Of a stretch of DNA of 64,000 bases, positions 1 to 9,466 are shown in pieces (the stretch's first letter is position 1; each line of letters begins with the position of its first letter). The DNA is from an uncultured Prevotella sp. (lineage in GTDB: Bacteria > Bacteroidota > Bacteroidia > Bacteroidales > Bacteroidaceae): the NCBI GenBank assembly GCA_902495455.1, contig CABUXJ010000005.1, positions 49,490-113,489 on the forward strand, in the 5' to 3' direction. Below the pieces are notes generated by a model that was given only the letters and a program-made list of their open reading frames with translations, was not told the DNA's origin and ran no database searches. The translations under genes were made by a program, and so were the position numbers.

Positions 1-833
1 GGATTGAGGTTGAGGGTTTCAGCAAGAGCAGCGATAAGTATGTTGCTGTCGACGAGGAGACCATCACGGCCAAGGCCACACAGCTGAAGGATTACTGGAC
101 GCAGATTGCCACGGCGTTTAAGAACTATGACGAGCACCTGATTTTCGCCGGATTGAACGAGCCGTTCCAGAACTACAGTCTGTTCAACAGCCGTCACAAG
201 GAGCTGACACCGATTCTCAACCGCTACAATCAGGCTTTCGTTGACGCCGTGCGCGCCACCGGAGGCAACCATGCCCGCCGCACACTCGTCGTTCAGGGCC
301 CCGCCACGAGCACATCGTCGGCCGTCGATCCCGATATGGGATTTGTCATGCCCAAGGATACGGAAGAAGGCTACATGATGGCTGAGGTCCACTATTATGA
401 GCCGTGGGATTTCTGCGGTCTTGAGGACGGCAGCGCCACATGGTTCTGGGGCAGCGGCAATCACGTCAGCGGCAGCAGCCACAACGCCACATGGGGCGAA
501 GAACAGTGGATGCAGAACCAGATGCAGAGCCTGAAGACAACGTTCGTCGACCGCGGCTATCCCGTCATCATCGGCGAATACGGCGCACAGTGGCGTTCGC
601 TCACGGCCAACCAGAGCGAGCACGACGCCTCCGTCAAGGCTTTCTTCCGCGACATCAACCGTCTGGCCGTCAACAGCGGCATCGTCACCTTCGCGTGGGA
701 CATCAACTCGCCCAACCAAGGCGGTGAGACCGGCGTAATGACCATTCTCAACCGCTCGTCGCTCAGCGTGTTCTGCGCTCCGGCGATGGAAGGCATAACC
801 GAGGGTGTAAAAGCCGGCTCTTGGCCACAATAA
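1..833 (+). CDS. GH5 endo-beta-glucanase, likely endo-xyloglucanase (5' end outside window)
   Basis: The gene is open from the first base of the window (codons begin at base 3), so only the last 276 residues are visible. They carry both catalytic segments of glycoside hydrolase family 5: LIFAGLNEPFQN, with the acid/base Glu in the NEP motif, and later PVIIGEYGA, with the nucleophile Glu. FAWDINS follows, with the aromatic typical of the end of the barrel. GH5 enzymes cut internal beta-1,4-glucan bonds, and the adjacent GH31, GH2 and GH3 genes suggest that the substrate is xyloglucan. The signal peptide and any N-terminal binding domain lie outside the window. Family is confident; the xyloglucan preference is inferred from the neighbours. 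The 307 bp after it hold only repeats before GH31. Confidence 0.9.
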   Translation, partial: IEVEGFSKSSDKYVAVDEETITAKATQLKDYWTQIATAFKNYDEHLIFAGLNEPFQNYSLFNSRHKELTPILNRYNQAFVDAVRATGGNHARRTLVVQGPATSTSSAVDPDMGFVMPKDTEEGYMMAEVHYYEPWDFCGLEDGSATWFWGSGNHVSGSSHNATWGEEQWMQNQMQSLKTTFVDRGYPVIIGEYGAQWRSLTANQSEHDASVKAFFRDINRLAVNSGIVTFAWDINSPNQGGETGVMTILNRSSLSVFCAPAMEGITEGVKAGSWPQ

Positions 834-880
834 TCAAGCTGTTTTTACGATAATATATTATGGACTCAAATTGGTAAGTG

Positions 881-914
881 AGGGAGATAAAGGGAGATAA
901 AAGGAGATAAAGGA
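881..914 (+). repeat. 10-bp purine-rich tandem repeat
   Basis: AGGGAGATAA occurs twice and AAGGAGATAA once in direct succession, followed by AGGA. The strand is almost pure purine. The core AGGGAGATA is complementary to TATCTCCCT, which occurs in each of the three 55-bp repeats just downstream, so a transcript through this gap could pair the two regions. Function is unknown. Confidence 0.7.
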
Positions 915-960
915 CATGTGTCTCAGTGTCTGGTGCTATTGTCTTATATCTTCTCAGCGA

Positions 961-1120
961 CCGAAGGGAGCGATATCTCCCTATAACTCCTTTTAACTAC
1001 TTTCGTTGATGACGACTGAAGGGAGCGATATCTCCCTATAACTCCTTTTAACTACTTTCGTTGATGACGACCGAAGGGAGCGATATCTCCCTATAGCTTC
1101 TTTTCACTACCTTCGTTGAG
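961..1120 (+). repeat. 55-bp tandem repeat, 2.9 copies, before GH31
   Basis: Three units begin at 961, 1016 and 1071, an exact 55-bp period. Units 1 and 2 are almost identical, and unit 3 has drifted and stops near the GH31 start. Each unit holds AGGGAG-CGATAT-CTCCCT, a 6-bp stem with a 6-nt loop, so the RNA leader of the downstream gene would carry three evenly spaced small hairpins. There is no U-run, so these are not ordinary terminators. Roles as mRNA processing or stability elements within the polysaccharide locus, or as recombination relics, are possible. Confidence 0.8.
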
Positions 1121-1140
1121 TGCATACGAAACTTAAATAT

Positions 1141-4077
1141 ATGAAATATAGGTATCTATTACTCTCAGCCGGCCTGTGCCTCTGCACCCATACCGACATC
1201 AGTGCTGTCGGCTACGTGAAGAAAGGCAACGCCGTGACCATCAACGTCAGCTCTCCCAGTGAGGGAGGCGCGCGGATGGTGAGGCTGCAAGTGATGGGCG
1301 ACAGGATAATCCGCGTTGAGGCCACGCCCGAGGAGGCTTTTGCTGCGAAGCAGAGCCTGATAGTCGTGCCGCAGAAGACGAAGGCCCGGTTCTCCGTCAG
1401 CGAGAGCGACGGTTTCGTCACCGTGAGCGCGGCAGGCGTGAGTGCCCGTGTCAGCACCGTGACGGGACGCATCGAGTTCCGCGACGCCAAGGGACGTCTG
1501 TTGCTCGGCGAGACGGGGAAGGCAGGAAAGACGTTCCGGCGATTCACCGTGCCGGAGCGCGAGATCGGTCCCGGAACGCTTTCCGAAGACGTCCGCCACG
1601 GCTGGACATGGCACACGCAATTTGATTCGCCCGCCGATGAGGCTTTCTACGGTCTCGGACAGCATCAGGCCGAAGAGCTGAACATGAAAGGTAAGAACGA
1701 AGAATTGTTTCAGTATAACACGAAAGTGAGCGTGCCGATGGTGCTCAGCAACCGCGGCTATGGTCTGCTGTGGGACTCCTACAGCTACTGCCGCTTCGGC
1801 AATCCCGACGAATACCGTCAGTTGCAGCGCATATTCCGGCTCTACGACCGCGACGGGCGCCCCGGCTCGCTCACCGGAACCTACACCGACAGGAACGGAC
1901 AGGTGGTCGTGCGCAGCGAGGACTCCATCTACTTTGAGCACGCCGTGCCCGAGGTCAACCCGCTCCACCGTCAGGACCTTGGCATCTACGCCCTGCCGAA
2001 GGGCTTCAATCTCGACGGGGCTCACGTCACGTACGAGGGCTACATCGAGGCGCCTGAGGACCGCGACTATCACTTCCTGCTCTACTACGCCGGCTACATG
2101 ACCGTCTATGTGGACAACCATGAGGCGGTGGCCGAGCGCTGGCGCACGGCGTGGAACCCCAACGCGTGGAAGTTCACGTGCCGGCTGAAGGCCGGACGCC
2201 GCGTGCCCATCCGCATCGAATGGCGTCCGGACGGCGGTGTGAGCTACTGCGGACTGCGCGTCGCCACGCCACGCACGGCTGAGGAACAGGGCCGCCTGAG
2301 CATCTGGAGCGAGATGAGCCGCTACATGGACTACTATTTCATTGCCGGAGAGCGCATGGACGACATCATCTCGGGCTACCGCACGCTGACCGGCAAGGCT
2401 CCCGTCTATCCCAAATGGACGCTCGGCTACTGGCAGAGCCGCGAACGCTACAAGTCGTCGGCCGACATAGAGCAGACGATGGCGGAGTTCCGCCGCCGCC
2501 ACATTCCCGTGGACAACATCGTTCAGGACTGGAACTACTGGAAGCTCGACTCGTGGGGCGACCATACGTTTGAGGCCGCGCGCTATCCGAATCCGCAGGC
2601 CATGCTCGACAGCGTCCACGCCATGAACGGACGGTTCATGATCAGCGTGTGGCCGAAGTTCTACGACACCGTCGATAACTACAAGGAGATTGACGCCAAG
2701 GGCTGGATGTATCATCAGGCCATCAAGGACGACATTCATGACTGGCTTGGCTTCCGCGGCTCGTTCTACGATGCCTACGACGCCGGCGCCCGCAAGATGT
2801 TCTGGCGTCAGATGGACGAGAATCTGTATTCGAAGTATAAGTACGGCATTGACGCATGGTGGATGGACGCGTCCGAACCCAACGTGCGCGACTGCACGCC
2901 GATGTGGTATCGCAAGGCGCTTTGCGGCCCGACGGCCCTCGGCTCGTCCACGGAATATTTCAACGCCTACAGCATAGTCAACGCCGACGCCATCTACAAC
3001 GGCCAGCGTTCCGTCCAGCCCAACCGCCGCGTCTTCCTGCTGACCCGCAGCGGGTTTGCCGGCGAGCAGCGTTACAGCACGGCGACGTGGAGCGGCGACA
3101 TCGGTACACGGTGGGAGGACATGCGCTCGCAGATGACCGCCGGACTCAACTACTCCATCTCCGGACTGCCGTTTTGGGGCATGGACCAGGGCGGTTTCTC
3201 GGTTGAGAACCGCTATGTGGCCGCTCAGAAGATATTCGACAAGAGCGGACTGGAGAGTGAGGACCTCAAGGAGTGGCGCGAGCTGCAGACGAGGTGGAAC
3301 CAGTTTGGATGCTTCATCCCGCTCTACCGCGCCCACGGCCAGTGGCCTCTGCGCGAGCCTTGGAACATTGCTCCCGAGGACCATCCTGCCTACAAGACCA
3401 TCGTATGGTATGACCAATTGCGCTACCGCATGATGCCTTACCTGTATTCGATGGCCGGCTGGGTTCATCTCAGCGACTATACGATGATGCGTCCGCTCGT
3501 GATGGATTTCAACGGCGACGCCCGCGTGCTCGACATCAAGGACCAGTGGATGTTCGGCCCGTCGCTCATGGCCTGTCCCGTCGGTCGGTACAAGATGCGT
3601 TCGCGTGAGGTCTATCTGCCGCAGCAGTGCGGATGGTACGACCTATATACGGGCGAGCGTCACGACGGCGGCCGCACGATAACGGCCCCGGCGCCCTATG
3701 AGCGCATTCCTGTCTTCGTTCCCGAGGGTGCCATCCTGCCCTTCGGCCCGGCGATGGAGTGGTGTGACGAGAAACCGGCCGAGCTTATCAATCTCTATGT
3801 CTACGCCGGCCGCGACGGAAGTTTCCGTCTCTATGAGGACGAGGGAACGAACTATAACTACGAGAAAGGCAAATACGCCACGATCGACATCTCATACGAC
3901 GACGCTTCGCGCACAGTTACCATCGGCCGCCGTAACGGCTCGTTTGACGGCATGTTGAAGACGCGCCGCTTCAACGTGGTGCTCGTTTCGGGTGACGCTC
4001 CGCGGAAGCTCGACCTCGACAGTCCGCAGGGAAAGATGGTAGACTATGACGGCCGTGCTATAACTGTGAACCTATGA
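1141..4077 (+). CDS. GH31 alpha-xylosidase/alpha-glucosidase with PA14 insert
   Basis: A secreted glycoside hydrolase family 31 protein of 978 residues. I chose ATG 1141 because it begins a signal peptide (MKYRYLLLSAGLCLC); the frame is open back to a GTG at 1120. Residues about 240-375 form a PA14-like insert (YEGYIEAPEDRDYHFLL, then RVPIRIEWRPDGG) inside the N-terminal region, an arrangement I recall from the alpha-xylosidase of the Bacteroides ovatus xyloglucan locus. The barrel carries WWMDASEPN with nucleophile Asp576 and TWSGDIG with acid/base Asp653. Predicted role: removing alpha-1,6-xylose from the ends of xyloglucan oligosaccharides; alpha-glucosidase activity is the alternative. 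The stop overlaps the GH2 start by 4 bp (ATGA), indicating translational coupling. Confidence 0.92.
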   Translation: MKYRYLLLSAGLCLCTHTDISAVGYVKKGNAVTINVSSPSEGGARMVRLQVMGDRIIRVEATPEEAFAAKQSLIVVPQKTKARFSVSESDGFVTVSAAGVSARVSTVTGRIEFRDAKGRLLLGETGKAGKTFRRFTVPEREIGPGTLSEDVRHGWTWHTQFDSPADEAFYGLGQHQAEELNMKGKNEELFQYNTKVSVPMVLSNRGYGLLWDSYSYCRFGNPDEYRQLQRIFRLYDRDGRPGSLTGTYTDRNGQVVVRSEDSIYFEHAVPEVNPLHRQDLGIYALPKGFNLDGAHVTYEGYIEAPEDRDYHFLLYYAGYMTVYVDNHEAVAERWRTAWNPNAWKFTCRLKAGRRVPIRIEWRPDGGVSYCGLRVATPRTAEEQGRLSIWSEMSRYMDYYFIAGERMDDIISGYRTLTGKAPVYPKWTLGYWQSRERYKSSADIEQTMAEFRRRHIPVDNIVQDWNYWKLDSWGDHTFEAARYPNPQAMLDSVHAMNGRFMISVWPKFYDTVDNYKEIDAKGWMYHQAIKDDIHDWLGFRGSFYDAYDAGARKMFWRQMDENLYSKYKYGIDAWWMDASEPNVRDCTPMWYRKALCGPTALGSSTEYFNAYSIVNADAIYNGQRSVQPNRRVFLLTRSGFAGEQRYSTATWSGDIGTRWEDMRSQMTAGLNYSISGLPFWGMDQGGFSVENRYVAAQKIFDKSGLESEDLKEWRELQTRWNQFGCFIPLYRAHGQWPLREPWNIAPEDHPAYKTIVWYDQLRYRMMPYLYSMAGWVHLSDYTMMRPLVMDFNGDARVLDIKDQWMFGPSLMACPVGRYKMRSREVYLPQQCGWYDLYTGERHDGGRTITAPAPYERIPVFVPEGAILPFGPAMEWCDEKPAELINLYVYAGRDGSFRLYEDEGTNYNYEKGKYATIDISYDDASRTVTIGRRNGSFDGMLKTRRFNVVLVSGDAPRKLDLDSPQGKMVDYDGRAITVNL

Positions 4078-6536
4078 AAGTTTTTATGATTATATTGTGC
4101 ATCGTGTGCGGGGGGCTCGTTTCCTCCGCGCACGATTGCGTTTTGTCCGAATCCTTCGATCGCGGATGGCGCTTTACGCTCGCTGATTCGGCCGGAATGG
4201 CCGAGCCGGGATATGACGATAGCCGGTGGCGGCTTCTCGATGTGCCACATGATTGGGCTATCGAAGGCGATTTCCATGCCGGCAATCCCTCAGGAGCGGG
4301 CGGAGGAGCGCTGCCCGGAGGCATAGGATGGTATCGGAAACATTTCCGTTCCGACGCTTCCGGACGTACATTCATAGCTTTCGACGGTGTCTATATGAAC
4401 TCGACGGTCTTTGTCAACGGCCGTGAGGTGGGCTTCCGTCCGTATGGCTACAGCTCGTTTGAATATGACATAACGCCATACGTCAAGGCGGGCGACAATG
4501 TCGTTGCCGTGCGCGTGGACAACAGCGACCAGCCCAACAGCCGGTGGTACAGTGGATGTGGCATCTACCGCCACGTGTGGCTCACCGTGACTGAACGGCT
4601 GCGCATAGCCCATTGGGGTGTTCATGTGATGACGGAGGCCGACGGTCGGATGACGGTCAGCACGGAGCTGGACGGCGAGGGTGCTGTCGGGGCTACGGTG
4701 CGCCATACCGTGATGGACGCTCAGGGCCGCAGTCTTGCTTCATCGTCGGCGCGGGTCAAGGCCACCGCCGGCGCGAAGGACTCACAGCGTCTCCGCATCC
4801 GCCGTCCGCAAATGTGGTCTCCGGAGAGTCCCTATATATATAAGGTGCGGACAGAGGTCATCGTCGACGGCCGCACGGTTGACGAGGTTGTCACCGTGAC
4901 AGGCTTCCGCTCGTTCCGTTTCGACGCTGCGACGGGCTTCTGGCTCAACGGCCGCAACGTGAAGATAAACGGCGTGTGCGAGCATCACGACCTCGGATGT
5001 CTCGGAGCGGCGTTCAACGAGGACGCCATGCACCGCAAGCTCGTACGGCTGAAGGCGATGGGATGTAACGCCATACGCTGCTCCCACAATCCTCCGGCGC
5101 CGGAACTGCTCACGATGTGCGACACGATGGGATTTATCGTGATGGACGAGAGCTTCGACATGTGGCGCCGCCGCAAGACGAAGAACGACTATGCCCGTTT
5201 CTTCGACGAGTGGCATGAGCGCGACCTCAGCGACCTCGTACGCCGCGACCGCAACCATCCCTCCGTTCTGATGTGGTCCATCGGCAACGAGGTTCTTGAA
5301 CAGTGGTCGTCGGCTGAGGCCGACACGCTGTCGCTCGAACAGGCCAATCTCATTCTCAATGCCGGTCATGACGCCTCGACGCTGGCCCGTGAGGGGGATA
5401 TGAGCGTCAACTCGCTGCTCACGCGCCACCTCGCCGACATCGTGCGCCGTCTCGACCCGACGCGCCCTATTACGGCGGGCTGCAATGAGCCGTCACCGGA
5501 CAATCATCTTTTCCGGAGCAATGCGCTTGACATCGTCGGCTTCAACTATCATCATCAGTGGATTAAGGACGTGCCGGAGAAATTCCCCGGACAGCCGTTC
5601 ATCCTGACTGAGAGTGTGTCGGCGCTGCAGACGCGCGACTTCTACATGATGCCAAGCGACTCTGTTTATGTCGCACCGGTGGAGTGGTGGCTGCCGTACA
5701 CCGATCCGACGTTCATGTGCTCGGCCTACGACAACATGCACGCGGCGTGGAGCTCCACCCACGAGGAGACATGGGACGTGGTGAAGCATCAGCCCTACGT
5801 CAGCGGACAGTTCATCTGGACTGGCTTCGACTATATCGGCGAGCCGACGCCATACGGCTTCCCCGCCCGTTCGAGCTATTTCGGAATAATCGACCTTGCC
5901 GGCTTCCCGAAGGATGTGTATTATATGTATCAGAGCGAGTGGACGAATCGTCCCGTGCTCCATCTCTTTCCTCATTGGAACTGGCTGGAGGGACAGACCG
6001 TCGACCTTTGGTGCTACTACAGCCAGGCTGACGAGGTGGAGCTGTTCATCAACGGCCGCAGTCAGGGTGTGCGCCGCAAGGCCGACAGCCATCAGTATCA
6101 CGTGATGTGGCGGGTGGCGTTTGAACCGGGCGAAGCAAAGGTGGTGGCTCGCCGCGACGGTAGGGTGGTGGCCGAACAGGTGAACCGCACCGCCGGCGCT
6201 CCTGCGGCGTTGCGCCTGTCCGTCGACTATCGTGGCCGCGACCTCACGTTCATCAACGCCGAAGTTGTCGACGAACGCGGAACGGTATGTCCGTGGGCCG
6301 AAAACATGATAGAGTTCAGCGCCGACGGCGAAGCAGAAATCGTGGCGACGGACAACGGATGCCAGACCTCAATGGAACGTTTCACCGCTCCCCGCCGCAA
6401 AGCCTTCTTCGGCCGCTGCATGGTAGTGGTGAAGGGAAAGGGCAACGTCCGCGCCAGAAGCATCGGGCTGAAGTCCGCGGAAGCCAAATCTCTGTCCGAA
6501 GGCTCTTCCGACAGAGCGGTCGCATCCCTCCCATAA
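4074..6536 (+). CDS. GH2 beta-galactosidase
   Basis: A glycoside hydrolase family 2 enzyme of 820 residues with an N-terminal signal peptide (MKVFMIILCIVCGGLVSS). The sugar-binding jelly-roll domain comes first (FAFDGVYMNSTVFVNG-type segment), then an Ig-like domain and the barrel. MWSIGNEV holds acid/base Glu406 and FILTESVS holds nucleophile Glu513. A C-terminal extension with beta-sandwich domains (about 650-800) is typical of long Bacteroidota GH2 proteins. In a xyloglucan locus it would remove beta-1,2-galactose from side chains, exposing xylose for the GH31 enzyme. It overlaps the GH31 stop by 4 bp, and GH3 follows after 63 bp. The family is certain; the sugar specificity is inferred from context. 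Confidence 0.92.
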   Translation: MKVFMIILCIVCGGLVSSAHDCVLSESFDRGWRFTLADSAGMAEPGYDDSRWRLLDVPHDWAIEGDFHAGNPSGAGGGALPGGIGWYRKHFRSDASGRTFIAFDGVYMNSTVFVNGREVGFRPYGYSSFEYDITPYVKAGDNVVAVRVDNSDQPNSRWYSGCGIYRHVWLTVTERLRIAHWGVHVMTEADGRMTVSTELDGEGAVGATVRHTVMDAQGRSLASSSARVKATAGAKDSQRLRIRRPQMWSPESPYIYKVRTEVIVDGRTVDEVVTVTGFRSFRFDAATGFWLNGRNVKINGVCEHHDLGCLGAAFNEDAMHRKLVRLKAMGCNAIRCSHNPPAPELLTMCDTMGFIVMDESFDMWRRRKTKNDYARFFDEWHERDLSDLVRRDRNHPSVLMWSIGNEVLEQWSSAEADTLSLEQANLILNAGHDASTLAREGDMSVNSLLTRHLADIVRRLDPTRPITAGCNEPSPDNHLFRSNALDIVGFNYHHQWIKDVPEKFPGQPFILTESVSALQTRDFYMMPSDSVYVAPVEWWLPYTDPTFMCSAYDNMHAAWSSTHEETWDVVKHQPYVSGQFIWTGFDYIGEPTPYGFPARSSYFGIIDLAGFPKDVYYMYQSEWTNRPVLHLFPHWNWLEGQTVDLWCYYSQADEVELFINGRSQGVRRKADSHQYHVMWRVAFEPGEAKVVARRDGRVVAEQVNRTAGAPAALRLSVDYRGRDLTFINAEVVDERGTVCPWAENMIEFSADGEAEIVATDNGCQTSMERFTAPRRKAFFGRCMVVVKGKGNVRARSIGLKSAEAKSLSEGSSDRAVASLP

Positions 6537-6599
6537 TTCCCATAAGAAACCTATAAAAATCCCAAGAACTTCCACAACCCTAAAAAATAAAAAGAGACT

Positions 6600-8795
6600 A
6601 TGAAGAAAAGATATTTATCAGTATTGCTGCTGGCCTTAGGCGCCATGACAGCATCAGCCCAGACGGCCAAGCCGCTCTATCTCGACGCCAAGGCGCCGAT
6701 TGAGGAGCGTGTGAAGGATGCGCTCAGCCGCATGACCGTCCACGAGAAGATTCAGGTGCTTCACGCACAGAGTAAGTTCACATCGGCCGGAGTGCCGCGC
6801 CTCGGTCTGCGCCAGCTCAACATGGACGACGGCCCTCACGGAGTGCGCGAGGAGTTGGAGTGGAACTCCTGGTCGCCGGCCAAGTGGACCAACGACTCCA
6901 TCGTTGCCTTTCCGTCTCTGACGTGTCTGGCCGCAACGTGGAATCCGGAACTGTCGGCCGTCTACGGCAATGCCGTCAGCGAGGAGTTCGCTTTCCGCTA
7001 TAAGGACATCATGCTCGGCCCGGGCGTCAATATAGCCCGCACGCCGCTCAACGGCCGCGCTTTCGAATACATGGGTGAGGACCCGTATCTGGCCGGCCGC
7101 ATGGTCGTTCCCTATATCAAGAGCGCCCAGCAGAACGGCGTGGCGTGCTGTTTGAAGCACTTCGCGCTGAACAATCAGGAGATTGACCGCTTTGCCGTTG
7201 ACGTCAAAGTGAGCGAGCGCGCACTGCGGGAGATTTATCTTCCGGCTTTCGAGCGTGCCGTGAAGGAAGCCAAGGTGTGGTCCATCATGGGCAGCTACAA
7301 TCTGTGGCAGGGTGTCCACTGTTGTCAGAACGGCGCTCTTCTTAACGGTATACTCAAGAAAGAATGGGGCTTCGACGGTGCCGTGGTCAGCGATTGGGGC
7401 GGCGTCACCGACACATGGCAGGCCGCTACGGGCGGTATGGACATAGAGATGGGTTCTTATACTGACGGTAAATTGAAGGAATCAGAGTTTACGTATGACG
7501 ACTACTATCTAGCACGTCCTTTTGAGCGACTCATTAACGAGGGAAAGATACCGATGTCTGTACTTGACGATAAGGTGGCCCGCGTGTTGCGCACGATGTT
7601 CCGTACGTCGATGAATCCCGATAAGGTCATTGGCAGCCAGTGCTCGGAGGCTCACTATGAGGCATGCCGCGCTATCGCCGAAGAGGGCATCGTGCTGCTG
7701 CGTAATCAGAAGAGCATACTTCCGCTCAACGCCGACAGCTACGGCCGCATACTTGTCGTAGGCGAGAACGCCACCCGTAGCCTGACCGAAGGCGGAGGTT
7801 CGAGCGAGCTGAAGACGTTGCGCGACATCTCGCCGCTGGAGGCGCTGAAGGCTCTATACGGCGATAAGATTGACTATGCGCAGGGCTATTCTTCCGGCCG
7901 TCCGCTCTATGACCATGTGGACAAGGTGAAACCCGAACTGCTGGCGCAGCTAAAGGCCGAGGCTTTGGAGAAGGCGAAGAAGGCCGACCTTATCATCTTT
8001 ATCGGCGGACTCAACAAGAACCACAAGCAGGACTGCGAGAACGGCGACCGCGAGAGCTACGACCTGTCGTTCGGACAGAACGAGCTCATCAGTGAGCTGG
8101 CTGCAATCCAAAAGAACACGGTGGCCGTTATGTTCGGCGGCAATCCGTACGCAACACCGTGGATTGACCGTGTTCAGGCTCTCGTGCATTGTTGGTATCT
8201 CGGTTCAGAGTCAGGAACGGCTCTTGCCAACATTCTGAGCGGCAAGGTATGCCCGAGCGGCAAGCTGCCCGTGACGTTCGCCAGAGCGCAAAACGACTAT
8301 CCGTGTTTCAAGTACGGTACAATCGGTTATCCCGGCGACGGCAAGGAAGTACGCTATGACGAAGGCATCTATGTCGGCTACCGCCATTTCGACACACGTG
8401 GCGTGAAGACCCAGTACCCCTTTGGCTTCGGTCTGTCATACACGACATTCAAGTATGGCAAGCCGCAAATTGCAGCAAAGGGCAACGCCGCATGGACGGT
8501 TTCGGTCGACGTGACCAATACAGGCAAGTGTGAGGGCAAGGAGATTGTCCAGCTTTATATTGGTGACGAACAGTGCTCCGTTGACCGTCCGAAGAAAGAA
8601 CTGAAGAATTTCGCAAAGGTGGCGCTCCGTCCGGGTGAGACAAAGACGGTGACAATGGACATCACCGAAGACGAACTCAAATTTTGGGATGAGACCTCTC
8701 ACGGATGGAAAGTCGAACCGGGAAAGTTCTGTGCATACATTTGTGCTTCAGTCGATGACGTGCACGGTAAGGTAGTTTTTCAGTATAATAAATGA
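6600..8795 (+). CDS. GH3 beta-glucosidase
   Basis: A glycoside hydrolase family 3 enzyme of 731 residues with a clear signal peptide (MKKRYLSVLLLALGAMTASAQ). The barrel domain contains KHFALNNQE and VVSDWGG, whose Asp265 is the catalytic nucleophile. The alpha/beta sandwich domain follows (about 360-590), with a fibronectin-III-like domain at the end (about 640-720). It would release glucose from the cello-oligosaccharide backbone left after the xylose and galactose have been removed, completing the set with GH5, GH31 and GH2. The length is usual for the family. The last codons overlap a possible start of the next gene by 4 bp. Confidence 0.93.
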   Translation: MKKRYLSVLLLALGAMTASAQTAKPLYLDAKAPIEERVKDALSRMTVHEKIQVLHAQSKFTSAGVPRLGLRQLNMDDGPHGVREELEWNSWSPAKWTNDSIVAFPSLTCLAATWNPELSAVYGNAVSEEFAFRYKDIMLGPGVNIARTPLNGRAFEYMGEDPYLAGRMVVPYIKSAQQNGVACCLKHFALNNQEIDRFAVDVKVSERALREIYLPAFERAVKEAKVWSIMGSYNLWQGVHCCQNGALLNGILKKEWGFDGAVVSDWGGVTDTWQAATGGMDIEMGSYTDGKLKESEFTYDDYYLARPFERLINEGKIPMSVLDDKVARVLRTMFRTSMNPDKVIGSQCSEAHYEACRAIAEEGIVLLRNQKSILPLNADSYGRILVVGENATRSLTEGGGSSELKTLRDISPLEALKALYGDKIDYAQGYSSGRPLYDHVDKVKPELLAQLKAEALEKAKKADLIIFIGGLNKNHKQDCENGDRESYDLSFGQNELISELAAIQKNTVAVMFGGNPYATPWIDRVQALVHCWYLGSESGTALANILSGKVCPSGKLPVTFARAQNDYPCFKYGTIGYPGDGKEVRYDEGIYVGYRHFDTRGVKTQYPFGFGLSYTTFKYGKPQIAAKGNAAWTVSVDVTNTGKCEGKEIVQLYIGDEQCSVDRPKKELKNFAKVALRPGETKTVTMDITEDELKFWDETSHGWKVEPGKFCAYICASVDDVHGKVVFQYNK

Positions 8796-8815
8796 ATAAC
8801 AGAGAAAAAGGTGTT

Positions 8816-9442
8816 ATGAAGCGAATAACGATGTTTTTGGCTGCGGTGATTGTCGCCCTAAGTGCGGTGGCGCAGGGCGTTTACACCCGAGAGTGCAACG
8901 ACAAGGCTTTGCAGAAGAAGGCCATCAAGTGGATGAAAAAGGGGAAGTGGCGTAATGGATTTGCGGCTGCAGCACCCCATGAGAGTGTTAATGCTGTTGA
9001 CTTTTATGAGCAGTATTCTAAGAACAAGGCACAGTGGGATGCCATGTTCCGCTGGTTGGCCGAAACGGATCTGCTGACCATACCCAAAGGCAAACATCCG
9101 ATAGGTGACACCGGCCTTGTCGCAAGCGTGGAAGACAGCGAGAATGGTCCATTGGCAAAGCGACGCAGCGAGAGCCACTATCACCACGTAGACTTCCAAT
9201 ATGTTGTCAAGGGTACCGAACGTTTCGGAATTATCGATCATGAGACGAGCACGCCTAATAGCAAATATCGTCCGGATGTCATACACTATGGCTATGATGT
9301 AGCCAAGGCGCGTTTTTATGATTCTACGCCGGATAAGTTTTTCATCTTCTTCCCGTCCGACTGGCATATAGCCAAGGTCAACAACGACGGCGATGACCAG
9401 ACCATCCGTGTGATAGTAGTCAAACTGGATTATGTCGAATAA
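8816..9442 (+). CDS. Secreted YhcH/YjgK/YiaL (DUF386) family protein
   Basis: Resembles the YhcH/YjgK/YiaL beta-barrel family linked to sialic acid and other sugar catabolism, with conserved segments SESHYHHVDFQYVVKG and FFIFFPSDWHIAKV carrying the metal-binding His residues. I chose ATG 8816 (MKRITMFLAAVIVALSAVAQG) because it gives a compact signal peptide. ATG 8792 in the same frame overlaps the GH3 stop as ATGA and is the alternative. The usual family members are cytoplasmic and about 150 residues; this one is about 208 and appears to be exported. It probably acts on a sugar product of the locus, but the substrate cannot be read from the sequence. Confidence 0.82.
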   Translation: MKRITMFLAAVIVALSAVAQGVYTRECNDKALQKKAIKWMKKGKWRNGFAAAAPHESVNAVDFYEQYSKNKAQWDAMFRWLAETDLLTIPKGKHPIGDTGLVASVEDSENGPLAKRRSESHYHHVDFQYVVKGTERFGIIDHETSTPNSKYRPDVIHYGYDVAKARFYDSTPDKFFIFFPSDWHIAKVNNDGDDQTIRVIVVKLDYVE

Positions 9443-9466
9443 CGAAAAAACAGTACTGCCACAGAT

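Noticed and set aside
1165..3468. Long antisense ORF of 767 codons within the GH31 gene
   Set aside because: It is a shadow of high-GC codon usage opposite a certain gene; the peptide has no recognisable domain.
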